From contig NZ_CP066370.1 in NCBI RefSeq assembly GCF_016406325.1, forward strand, positions 3,906,001 to 3,970,000: a DNA stretch of 64,000 nt. The letters are read 5' to 3'. The stretch comes from Shewanella putrefaciens. GTDB taxonomy: Bacteria > Pseudomonadota > Gammaproteobacteria > Enterobacterales > Shewanellaceae. Position 1 is the stretch's first letter. Each line of letters opens with the position of its first letter. Positions 1 through 8,470 of the stretch are shown piece by piece. The translations under genes and the position numbers were made by a program. The notes below the pieces were generated by a model. It had not been told where the DNA came from. It ran no database searches and saw nothing but the letters and a program-made list of their open reading frames with translations.

Positions 1-634
1 CAAGAAATGGTTGGATCTCAGTGAGTTGTGACCCGATATGACAATCGACACCTTTCACTTTTAGATGTGGTAACGCATGGGCACGGGCGAAAACAATTTC
101 AGCCTCATCCATAGCAATGCCAAATTTGTTTTCCTTAAGGCCGGTCGAAATATAGGGATGGGTTCCTGCATCCACATCGGGATTAATCCGCAATGAAACG
201 GGTGCTACTTTACCTAAACGACCCGCAACCAGATTTAACTGCTCAAGCTCGGCGCTTGATTCGACGTTAAAACAGTAAATACCCAGATTAAGCGCTTGCT
301 CCATCTCGGCAACGGTTTTTCCCACACCAGAAAACACCACTTTAGCGGGGGAGCCTCCTGCTTCGATAACCCTTGCCAACTCACCGCCAGACACAATATC
401 AAAACCACTGCCTAAACGTGCCAGCACATTCAGTACGGCCAAGTTAGCGTTGGCTTTGACCGCATAACAAATGAGGTGTGGATGATCCATAACGGCATTA
501 TTAAAAGCATGCCAATGGCGCTCAAGTGTCGCACGGGAATATATATATAGTGGTGTGCCATAGGTTTTGGCTAAATCAGCAACCTGACAGCCTTCGGCGT
601 GCAGGGCATTATTATGGTAGAGAAAGTGATCCAA
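1..634 (-). CDS. lysA: Diaminopimelate decarboxylase (N-terminal part)
   Basis: Final step of lysine synthesis: PLP-dependent decarboxylation of meso-diaminopimelate in the cytoplasm. The gene runs off the left edge, so only about 211 N-terminal residues are present. The translation contains the PLP-lysine region [13 protein letters not shown] and the family blocks [37 protein letters not shown] and HIGSQL. I chose the TTG at 634 because AAGGA lies about 8 nt upstream and no ATG fits; a search limited to ATG starts would misplace it. It follows lptM on the same strand after a gap of about 50 bp, which fits an lptM-lysA transcript (probably continuing to dapF outside the window). Function is certain; the start is likely. 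Confidence 0.93.
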   Translation of the reverse strand, partial: MDHFLYHNNALHAEGCQVADLAKTYGTPLYIYSRATLERHWHAFNNAVMDHPHLICYAVKANANLAVLNVLARLGSGFDIVSGGELARVIEAGGSPAKVVFSGVGKTVAEMEQALNLGIYCFNVESSAELEQLNLVAGRLGKVAPVSLRINPDVDAGTHPYISTGLKENKFGIAMDEAEIVFARAHALPHLKVKGVDCHIGSQLTEIQPFL

Positions 635-685
635 TATCCGATTCCTTACTGTGCTTAGCTGCGAGAATAATGTTAGTTAGGCTAA

Positions 686-892
686 TTAGCGTATCTGTTC
701 AGTTTTAACTCGCGTTTCTGTTGTGGCTTCAGCCTGCTCTTCAGGCGTTAGCATTGGCTTGGGTGCCACGACTTTTTTAGGCGGGCTCACTTGGGGCGCT
801 GGCGTTTTATATAAAGGGCCTTTCTGACCGCATGCCGTAATGAATAGGCTACCAAGCAATAACAATAAAAACAGTCTCATTTTTCTCAACAT
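686..892 (-). CDS. lptM: LptM (YifL)-type small outer-membrane lipoprotein
   Basis: A 68-residue lipoprotein: hydrophobic signal peptide, then a lipobox ending FITAC with lipidated Cys at position 21, followed by GQKGPLYKTP, the conserved core of LptM/YifL. E. coli LptM stabilises the LptDE LPS translocon, so an outer-membrane role is inferred. The mature part is Pro/Lys/Glu rich and probably disordered. It lies upstream of lysA and divergent from cyaY, matching the cyaY-yifL neighbourhood of E. coli. The start may be the ATG at 892 or the one at 880; both give a proper signal peptide. Confidence 0.8.
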   Translation of the reverse strand: MLRKMRLFLLLLLGSLFITACGQKGPLYKTPAPQVSPPKKVVAPKPMLTPEEQAEATTETRVKTEQIR

Positions 893-959
893 CTGTGCAT
901 CTGGTGGCTAATAGCCTTATAATCGCACCCATCTTGACGAAAGCAAAGGATAGAAATGC

Positions 960-1289
960 ATGGCTATGACAGATACAGAATTTCACCAGCTCGCCGATGA
1001 CATGTTCCAAGCCATAGAGAGCGCGATTGAAACGGCAATTGATGAGCAAGATGCCGATGTCGATATCGATGCCAGCGGCAACGTATTGCAATTGGAATTT
1101 GTAGATGGCTCTAAGATTGTGATCAACAAGCAAGAACCTTTGCATGAGATTTGGGTTGCAACGCGGTTTGGCGGCTATCACTTTGGCTTTGTAGAGGGTA
1201 AATGGCTAGATGGCCGTAATGGCGGTGAATTTATGCCATTCGTTCAAGACTCTATACTGCGCCAAGGCGGTATAAAACTTAGCTTCTAA
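960..1289 (+). CDS. cyaY: Iron-sulfur assembly frataxin homolog CyaY
   Basis: A bacterial frataxin of 109 residues, the usual family size. It binds iron and IscS and modulates Fe-S cluster assembly in the cytoplasm. Visible hallmarks are the acidic N-terminal helix ([20 protein letters not shown], then EQDADVDID) and the sheet containing [18 protein letters not shown] and W-x-D. AAAGGA at 945-950 sits 9 nt before the ATG at 960, which supports that start over the ATG at 966. It is divergent from lptM and convergent with cyaA, as in E. coli. No anomaly seen. Confidence 0.93.
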   Translation: MAMTDTEFHQLADDMFQAIESAIETAIDEQDADVDIDASGNVLQLEFVDGSKIVINKQEPLHEIWVATRFGGYHFGFVEGKWLDGRNGGEFMPFVQDSILRQGGIKLSF

Positions 1290-1304
1290 GACACGACAAC
1301 ATAA

Positions 1305-1327
1305 CCATAGGAGCTTAGGCTCCCATG
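1305..1327. terminator. Imperfect hairpin between convergent cyaY and cyaA
   Basis: The interval between the two convergent stops holds an inverted repeat with arms CCAT-GGAGC and GCTCC-ATGG around a short loop. No clear U tract follows on either strand, so a bidirectional terminator role is only suggested by position. Confidence 0.3.
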
Positions 1328-1343
1328 GTGCAAATTAGTACGA

Positions 1344-3774
1344 TTAAAACTCAGCATCTTGGTCGGTAACATCAATTCCAAATGGGGCGACTGTCAGGTC
1401 ACCTGCAACTCTAACCAAATGAAAAAACTGCGGAATATTAAATCTCGCCCGCGCCGCATAATGCTCATCAAACACATAGTGATGACTCACTTTATTGACA
1501 AGCTCACTCATATTAGAGCCATGTTGAACATAATGACTGAGTTGGTTTTCTTCATCGAGAATAAATACATCCAAATTATCACCCCTTTGACGTAAGAAAT
1601 ACTGAATCGCCCCCTTAGCCGCAAAGTTTTGAATAATATTGGGCATACTAGAAAACGGATCATCTCCCAATGCTGGGCGTGGCAATCGAACGAGATGACT
1701 ACGAGAAAGTTGCTGATAAAAAGATTTAGCATCACTCAAATCTTCATAGGCCATACCCAATGGATTAAAAAAAATACCATAGCGAATATGGCTTATTTGC
1801 AGGGGTTGTACGAGTATGCTGGATTGCTGTACCTGCTGGCATAGTCGCGCTGTTTGCTTGAGTAAATTCTTCACCGCGAGCTTAAGTTGTGGCCGTAATT
1901 TTTGGGAGCAACTGATCACATCCATATCAACAGGTAAACTTGCTCGCCTTAACCCTGGCGTGACAAACGCCAATGCCTGCAGTACTGCGGTATCACCTTC
2001 AAAACGATGACATTGCCATTCCCCCCCAACTGTTAAGACAAATCGCATCTAAGGCGCCGAGCATATTCTCTTTTTTACGCCCGAGAGAGAACACGTTGGC
2101 ATTCATAAAATCAACCATCATTTCTTGCCCACGCCAGTTAATGGTGGGATCGCAGTCTAAATTGAGCACAAAAATGAGTTTACGGAAATGCCACGGCTGA
2201 CATAAGTCCCGTTTAGACACCCGCCAGTCATGATCGATAAAATGCAGTAAACGCTTTGCCGCATCGGTAAGCCGCTTAGACTTAAGCTTACTCTGCCCAA
2301 ATTCATACCATTTTGTATCAGGCGTTGACACACCATTTAAACAGGCCCAAATCATTAATGCTGATGGTGTTTTACCTTTGCAAATTGCAGATTCACCCAA
2401 TAGATTCTTCGGCTGAGGACCTTGCCGATAAAGATAATATTGGCTTTCGCGAGAACTGGAGACCATAGTCACTTCAGATTCGGCAACCGAGCTACTCCAT
2501 AATAAATTCAGCTTCGCAATTTGATCTTCATCTTGGGTAAAATAGGTGTGCAACTTACGGGTCAACATCCCTAACTCTTCTATCCGTAAGCCTTCATTCA
2601 ACTCATGGGTAGATGCAAATCGCAGTAACGTTTGATAGCTCGCCAATAGTAATTCATTGAGTTGTTCATTAAACCAATTGAGCTGGCCACTGTGCCAATG
2701 CTCACAATCGTCGAGTGTATTGATTAAACTCTCTGGCCATTGCCAATCCTGAACCAGTTGCTGCATTTTAGGGTAGCGCCAATCTTTTCCTTGCTTGGCA
2801 CGACTCAAATACACACCACATTTTAAGTAAAAACAGCGACGAACAATCTCAAGTCGTCGTGTATCATTTTGCTTCAATAAATAGATTTCAATCGCTTCAT
2901 ATATAGCGTAATACGCATCGTTTGATGCTGAAAAATCTCCCTCAAGCGTTTTCTGCCATAAACGATCACACAGCAAATGTGAATGAGGATATTCGCTAGC
3001 GTAAGCTTCTAGCAGAAGAACCTTTATCAAAGCTTTATGCGGCTTATTTAAACCTTTGTAGAGTTGCCATAAGGAGGCACCAAAATACTCACTCGCGGGT
3101 AACTCATGGACATCACCAAGGTATAATAAGTCAGGATTTAACTTAGCATTTGGCCACCAAGCAATGGTTTTACCCGCCAAGCGAATTTGACTTCGATAAA
3201 ACTCTTCTAGTAATAACCAATGTTGGGTACTACCACTGTGCTCGTGCGCCATAGATGCTTGACATGCTGAACGCCCTTTTTGGCCGCCACTGAATTGCTG
3301 CGGATGCACTAAGTAAAAATTAACTTCAAAATGATAATCTGCAAACCATGCCGTTAATCTATTCGCTTTGGTACGAATTAATGCCAAATCTTCATCGCAC
3401 AACTGCGGATGATGAACTAACCAAACATCAACATCACTCTTAGCATTTTGGCCAAAGCTTGCAGTGCTGCCCATGGCATAAACACCTTCAAAAGCATAGG
3501 TATCTATCTCTTGAGGTATAAAGGGAAGCTTAAATACATCACATGCCAGTGACGCATTTTTTCCCTCTTTATAATCACTAATACCACTGGGAGTATTGGG
3601 ATGGTGATAGCCGGGATACTGAACGCTGTTCTGGTGGATTAAGAAAGGGATCAAATGGAATAAGTGTTTTTGCAAAGGAGATAGCAAAGCTAAAGCACGC
3701 GCAATACGCACTTCATTAAGTCTTTCTGCAATATCAGGAAATAGGTCTTGCTGATCCATCCTAAAACAAAACAC
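1344..3774 (-). pseudogene. cyaA: Class I adenylate cyclase, frameshifted in a G7 tract
   Basis: Class I adenylate cyclase makes cAMP from ATP for CRP-dependent control. The 5' frame (1999-3774) carries the N-terminal catalytic domain, including GSTASFGQNAKSDVDVW, which matches the nucleotidyltransferase GS-x-DxD signature of this class. The frame breaks at the run of seven C on the plus strand at 2021-2027: the upstream frame hits a stop at 1999, and the rest continues in another frame from about 2045 to 1344. Removing one G restores LNSWGEWQCHRFEGDTAV and a protein of about 804 residues, normal for the family. The lost part is the C-terminal regulatory region, so a truncated product might still make cAMP. 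Start is either ATG 3759 or GTG 3774. Either a real mutation, a switchable tract, or a sequence error. Confidence 0.85.
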
Positions 3775-3831
3775 CTAACACTTATGGGAAGTGTGCTTAT
3801 GTTAACACTTTTGACAACATGAGCAACCAAA

Positions 3832-3847
3832 TGAGATCTGCGTCACA
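3832..3847. promoter_or_regulatory. Candidate CRP-binding site between cyaA and hemC
   Basis: TGAGA-N6-TCACA matches the CRP consensus TGTGA-N6-TCACA with one mismatch, and A/T flanks extend the symmetry to 3829-3850. It lies in the divergent cyaA/hemC spacer. In E. coli CRP represses cyaA, so feedback on cyaA is a reasonable inference; an effect on hemC is also possible. A weak minus-strand promoter (TTGCTC, 16 bp, TAACAT at 3804-3799) lies on the cyaA side. Confidence 0.5.
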
Positions 3848-3911
3848 TTTTTGTACTATTTAGAACGCTGCCGACTTCAAAGAATCGATACGGCTTCCTT
3901 ACATTAACGTA

Positions 3912-3935
3912 TTGCCAATGTTAGCATTGGCGCAA
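3912..3935 (+). other. Stem-loop in the hemC leader
   Basis: TTGCCAATG and CATTGGCGCAA form a hairpin with a TTAG loop, ending 26 nt before the hemC ATG. It is probably within the 5' UTR and might affect RNA stability or translation; no known riboswitch is recognised. Confidence 0.3.
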
Positions 3936-3961
3936 CTAAGATCTTTGACTGGAAACTAGGC

Positions 3962-4894
3962 ATGTCTGAAAACCGCATACGTATCGCAACCCGCAAGAGT
4001 CCGCTAGCCATGTGGCAAGCTGAATTTGTTAAAGCCGAATTAGAACGCATTCACCCAGGTATTGTGGTGGAATTGCTACCAATGAGCACCAAGGGCGACG
4101 TGATATTAGACACGCCATTAGCAAAAGTAGGTGGTAAAGGTCTGTTCGTCAAAGAACTTGAAGTGGCGATACTAGAAGACCAAGCAGATATTGCTGTGCA
4201 CTCAATGAAAGACGTGCCAGTAGATTTTCCTGAAGGACTCGGACTTGAAGTCATTTGCGAACGTGAAGATCCCCGTGATGCATTTGTATCAAATATCTAT
4301 AAAACGATCAGCGAATTACCACTTGGTGCAACCGTTGGTACTTCAAGCTTGCGCCGTCAATGTCAACTGCGCGCATCACGCCCTGATCTGATTATTAAAG
4401 ATTTACGCGGCAACGTCGGTACTCGCCTTGCTAAGCTGGATAACGGTGAATACGATGCCATCATTCTTGCTGCTGCTGGTTTAATTCGCCTTAAATTATC
4501 AGGACGCATTGCCAGCTTTATTTCTGCCGAACAGTCCTTACCGGCTAACGGTCAAGGGGCTGTGGGCATTGAATGCAGAACCAACGATGAGCGAGTTAAA
4601 GCACTTCTTGCACCATTAGAGCATTTAGAAACCCGTTACCGTGTTATCGCTGAGCGAGCAATGAACACTCGCTTAGAAGGTGGATGCCAAGTGCCTATTG
4701 GTGCATTTGCTGAAATTAATGGCGATGAGATGACCTTACGTGGTCTAGTCGGCAATCCTGACGGCAGCGAAATTATCGAAGGCATCATCACAGGTCCAAA
4801 AACCGAAGCGACACAATTAGGTGTGGCTCTTGCCGAAGAACTCTTAAGCAAAGGCGCAAAAAGTATCCTTGACGCCGTTTACGCTAAAGCCTAA
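3962..4894 (+). CDS. hemC: Porphobilinogen deaminase (hydroxymethylbilane synthase)
   Basis: Condenses four porphobilinogens into hydroxymethylbilane in tetrapyrrole synthesis. The protein is 310 residues, the normal size. The dipyrromethane-cofactor cysteine is C242 in [13 protein letters not shown] and the catalytic aspartate is D84 in HSMKD, both at the E. coli positions. [11 protein letters not shown] and [11 protein letters not shown] are also present. It is the first gene of a hemCDXY operon and divergent from cyaA, as in E. coli. hemD starts 4 nt after its stop, so translation is probably coupled. Confidence 0.97.
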
Positions 4895-4898
4895 GTCA

Positions 4899-5639
4899 AT
4901 GAAAGTGTTACTGACGCGCCCTGAGGGGCGCAATCAGTCTATGGTCGATGCCTTGAATGCACGAGGCATTGCCCACTATGTCACGCCATTATTGGGTGTT
5001 GAACCAACTAACGACATCACAACGGATGCTTCGCATCCATTGGCAGGGACAGATATTATTATCTGTATCAGTGCTAACGCTGTTATTTTTGCGAATAAAG
5101 CCTTAAACAAAATTAATGCACAAATAGCAACATGGCCTAAAGTTCAATATTTTGCTGTAGGCCATGCAACATGGGAGGCATTAGATCAGTTAGGCATTTG
5201 CGCAGTTGAAGCCCCCGATGATTGCCAACAAACGGAAGGCTTACTTACCCTTGCTTCTCTACAAAATATTCCAACTAAAAAAGTAACGATTATACGTGGT
5301 GTTGGTGGTCGCGAAGCTCTCGCTGAGCAATTAACCCGCCGTGGCGCAAATGTACGCTATTGGGAAGTATATCAGCGAGTGTGTCCACCGTTAGACGGAT
5401 ATGCTATTACACAACAATGGCAACACTTTGGTATTGATACCATTGTGGTCACCAGTGGCGAAGTTCTCAATAACCTGATTAAACTAGTGCCAAAAGAGTT
5501 ATTTGCGTGGCTGCGCTCATGTCATATCATAGTCCCAAGTAACCGAGTAGAAGCTCAAGCTCACGCCTTTGGTATAAACCACGTCACCAATGCCTGTGCC
5601 GCCAACAGCAAAGCCGTGCTAAACGCCCTTAAACTTTAA
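4899..5639 (+). CDS. hemD: Uroporphyrinogen-III synthase
   Basis: Cyclises hydroxymethylbilane with D-ring inversion to uroporphyrinogen III. HemD is poorly conserved, but MKVLLTRPEGRNQSMV at the N-terminus, the middle segment TIIRGVGGREALAEQL and the C-terminal DTIVVTSGEVLNNL are typical. I place the start at ATG 4899, giving 246 residues; an upstream in-frame start at 4869 would overlap hemC and add ten non-conserved residues. Position directly after hemC and before hemX supports the call. Confidence 0.93.
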   Translation: MKVLLTRPEGRNQSMVDALNARGIAHYVTPLLGVEPTNDITTDASHPLAGTDIIICISANAVIFANKALNKINAQIATWPKVQYFAVGHATWEALDQLGICAVEAPDDCQQTEGLLTLASLQNIPTKKVTIIRGVGGREALAEQLTRRGANVRYWEVYQRVCPPLDGYAITQQWQHFGIDTIVVTSGEVLNNLIKLVPKELFAWLRSCHIIVPSNRVEAQAHAFGINHVTNACAANSKAVLNALKL

Positions 5640-5699
5640 GCGCTATTTAGCCCGATTTTACTCGAATGTCGGCAGTAGCATGTTTTCAAGGACTGTTAA

Positions 5700-6899
5700 A
5701 TGGATAACAACAAGCACGACGCAAAGAGCCCAGAATCCGAGGCTACCTCTATTATTGCACCATCGGTCACAACCGATGAAACATCGTTACCGCCAACGTC
5801 ATTCTCTGAAACTCAAGCGAAAGCCGACGCAGTAAAACCCACAAACACAACCATTAACACTCCTGCGTTAACCAAGAGTTCTTGGGCAATTCGCTTTAGT
5901 ATTTTATTCGCTTTAGGATTAACCCTTGGTGCCATAGGCGGTGGCTATGTGCTGTATCAGCAACTCCAGCAACAAATTCAGCAGCAACAGTTGGCACAAG
6001 ATGAAAAAAACAATGCCCTGCAAAGCCAATTAGCACAGGCGCTATTACAGCCTAATCAACGAATAGAACAACTAGAACAGCAACAACTTAACGACGCAAA
6101 AACCTATCAAGAATTATCAAAACTCGTTGAAAACCAAAGCCAGCTCCAAGATAGAGTGAATAAACTTGCCGAACGTAGTCCCACACATTGGATGGCATCA
6201 GAGGCAGAATACCTCGTCAATATGGCAGGACGTAAACTCTGGTTAGAGAAAGATCCTCGTACTGCTACCGACTTATTAAAATCCGCGGATGAAACCATTG
6301 CTGCGATGAACAACCCTGCACTGCTGCCAATCCGCAAAGCACTCGCCAAAGATATCGCCGCAACGGCCAGCATAAAAGTGACAGATACTGAAGGGAATGT
6401 ATTAGCGCTTGATGCCTTAATTGAGCAACTGAGCAAGCTATCACTAAATCGCCACGATGCAGAAGTAAATCCCGCTGAAGATACTGCTATCACTGACAAT
6501 CTGAGTGATTGGCAAACAAATCTAAGTAAGACATGGAAAGCCTTAACCCAAGATTTTATTACTATTCGTCACAGAACAGCCAACGCTCCAGCGCTATTAG
6601 CGCCAGATCAGCAGTGGTATCTGGTTGAAAATATCCGTCATAAATTGCTGCAATGCCAACTTGCTTTATATCGCTATGATAGAGCTGCATATCATCAATC
6701 ATTAATGATGGCACGCAAGTGGATCCAAACTTACTTTGATCCCCAAGATCATAAAACTGTCGAAGCCATTGCCGAAATCGATAAATTAGCCACATTGGAA
6801 CTCGATCCTATCACCCTGAAATCCTTTACAGCTAAACCTCTACTATTACAACTCACAAGTTATGGTGAACTCACCTCATCAGAGGATACGTCACTATGA
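5700..6899 (+). CDS. hemX: HemX family membrane protein
   Basis: A 399-residue protein annotated in the family as HemX (uroporphyrinogen-III methyltransferase-like, although a methyltransferase fold is not evident). A Thr/Pro-rich cytoplasmic N-terminus of about 60 residues is followed by one transmembrane helix (about 62-85, SWAIRFSILFALGLTLGAIG), a Gln-rich coiled coil, then a helical periplasmic domain with HWMASEAEYLVNMAGRKLWLEKD. AAGGA about 9 nt upstream supports the ATG at 5700. Its stop overlaps the hemY ATG by 4 nt. The biochemical role is unsettled in the literature; operon position suggests a scaffold for heme synthesis. Confidence 0.88.
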   Translation: MDNNKHDAKSPESEATSIIAPSVTTDETSLPPTSFSETQAKADAVKPTNTTINTPALTKSSWAIRFSILFALGLTLGAIGGGYVLYQQLQQQIQQQQLAQDEKNNALQSQLAQALLQPNQRIEQLEQQQLNDAKTYQELSKLVENQSQLQDRVNKLAERSPTHWMASEAEYLVNMAGRKLWLEKDPRTATDLLKSADETIAAMNNPALLPIRKALAKDIAATASIKVTDTEGNVLALDALIEQLSKLSLNRHDAEVNPAEDTAITDNLSDWQTNLSKTWKALTQDFITIRHRTANAPALLAPDQQWYLVENIRHKLLQCQLALYRYDRAAYHQSLMMARKWIQTYFDPQDHKTVEAIAEIDKLATLELDPITLKSFTAKPLLLQLTSYGELTSSEDTSL

Positions 6900-8062
6900 T
6901 AAAGATATTAATTTTACTAGGGATTGTACTAATAGGACTCTGTATTAGCCCTTGGCTAGTCGGAAATACAGGTTATGTATACATTACGGCCGGTGATTAC
7001 CAAATTGAAACCAGCTTGGTCTTTGGGGTTATCGCCTTAATTGTATTTTATGCTGTATTCCAAGTACTTGAATGGTTGGTGATTACCGCTATTAATCTAA
7101 TCCTACGTAGCCGTTTTATCCCCTACCATTGGCGCCGCCGATCCGCAAAAAAACATACATTAATGGGCGCGCTTGCACTTGCAGAAGAAGATTGGCCAGC
7201 GGCTGAACGCGCGATGATAAAAGGCGCTGACAACGGCGAACTCCCCGCACTAAATTTACTTGCCGCGGCAAGGGCTGCTCAGTACCAACAAAAAATAGCC
7301 GAGCGTGATCAATATCTTGACCGCGCAGCAACACAACCTCTAGCCGCCAATGCGGTAACAACCACTCGTGCCCGTTATTTATTAAAGCAAGGGGAATTAG
7401 CTTTAGCACGCGTTGAGCTCGATAAGTTATCGCCCACGAGTAAGAGCAAAGCACCAGTACTAAAGCTGGCCCTTGATCTCTATCAAGCACAACAAGATTG
7501 GGATGCGTTAAAGCTGTTATTGCCTATATTGAAGAAACGTCAACTCATTGATGATGAAAAGTTTAATGAACTCAATATAGTTACCCATTGCGCTTTACTT
7601 AAAGCAGCGGCGACAAAAAGTGAAGCAGCATTAGAAGAATGCTGGCAGTGGTTATCACGCAGTGAGCGAAATCAGTCTGAATACCTCGCTATCTACGCGA
7701 TTGCCCTATGCCGCTTAAATCGTAAAGATGAAGCGATGAAGTTGTTGCTGAAAAAACTCCGCTCAGCACCAGACACCGCACTATTAAAGGTAATACCTGA
7801 TATAACCACTGCCCAAGATATGGATATCCGTAAACAACTCCTAAAATACGAAGTGACCCACGAGAATAATGCTGATTATCAAATTTGCTTAGCCAAGCTG
7901 TATCAGCAAACGCGCGAAATGAAAGAAGCGAAAACCTGCTGGCAAAACGTCTGTCGACTTGAGCCAACGAAAGATGCTTGGTTAGCACTTGCACGCATTC
8001 AAGAGCAATTAGGTGAACAGGGTTACGCCAACCAAAGCTATCGTCAAGCTGCCAATCTGTAA
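6896..8062 (+). CDS. hemY: HemY, TPR-containing heme-operon membrane protein
   Basis: A 388-residue protein of the proteobacterial HemY family (not protoporphyrinogen oxidase). Two N-terminal membrane helices (about 1-23 and 38-70) are followed by HWRRRSAKKHTLMGALALAEEDW and TPR-type helical repeats to the C-terminus (for example AKLYQQTREMKEAKTCWQNVCRLEP). The ATGA overlap with hemX indicates coupled translation. It closes the hem operon; the next gene lies more than 400 bp away. Confidence 0.88.
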   Translation: MIKILILLGIVLIGLCISPWLVGNTGYVYITAGDYQIETSLVFGVIALIVFYAVFQVLEWLVITAINLILRSRFIPYHWRRRSAKKHTLMGALALAEEDWPAAERAMIKGADNGELPALNLLAAARAAQYQQKIAERDQYLDRAATQPLAANAVTTTRARYLLKQGELALARVELDKLSPTSKSKAPVLKLALDLYQAQQDWDALKLLLPILKKRQLIDDEKFNELNIVTHCALLKAAATKSEAALEECWQWLSRSERNQSEYLAIYAIALCRLNRKDEAMKLLLKKLRSAPDTALLKVIPDITTAQDMDIRKQLLKYEVTHENNADYQICLAKLYQQTREMKEAKTCWQNVCRLEPTKDAWLALARIQEQLGEQGYANQSYRQAANL

Positions 8063-8357
8063 TACCAATAACGACATCGATAACGCCATAATACCCAAAT
8101 TATGGCGTTCCCTAGCTCCTTATCCTTCCTCATATCCGTAGTTAAAGCCCCAAGTATTTTGCATTCATAAAAATTTAATCCTCAGTTAAAGATCTATTCG
8201 CTATATAAAAGCTTACATTTATAAAACAAACACACTAAATGCAGTTGTTTTTACAAATAAACATACAACATCTAGTTTTATACAAAACCAGCGTCAATTT
8301 TACAGGTAATGCGCAAGAAAAAGCCTTAATACCAAGCGATAGAGGCGCGTCAAAAAA

Positions 8358-8386
8358 TTGACTTCCATTCGCTCATTAGCTAAAAT
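8358..8386 (+). promoter_or_regulatory. Sigma70-type promoter for the bpf operon
   Basis: TTGACT (8358-8363), exactly 17 bp, then TAAAAT (8381-8386) gives a strong match to the sigma70 consensus and predicts a 5' leader of about 75-80 nt before the bpfA ATG at 8471. The rest of the 408-bp spacer from 8063 is AT-rich with no gene visible. Any activator site is not recognised. Confidence 0.6.
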
Positions 8387-8470
8387 TCCACCACTTGTAT
8401 CACACTTCCATACATTTGTTGGATTTGTGGGCCTTTGTTTGGATTAACACTTGGGTGTTGGGAGCTAATT

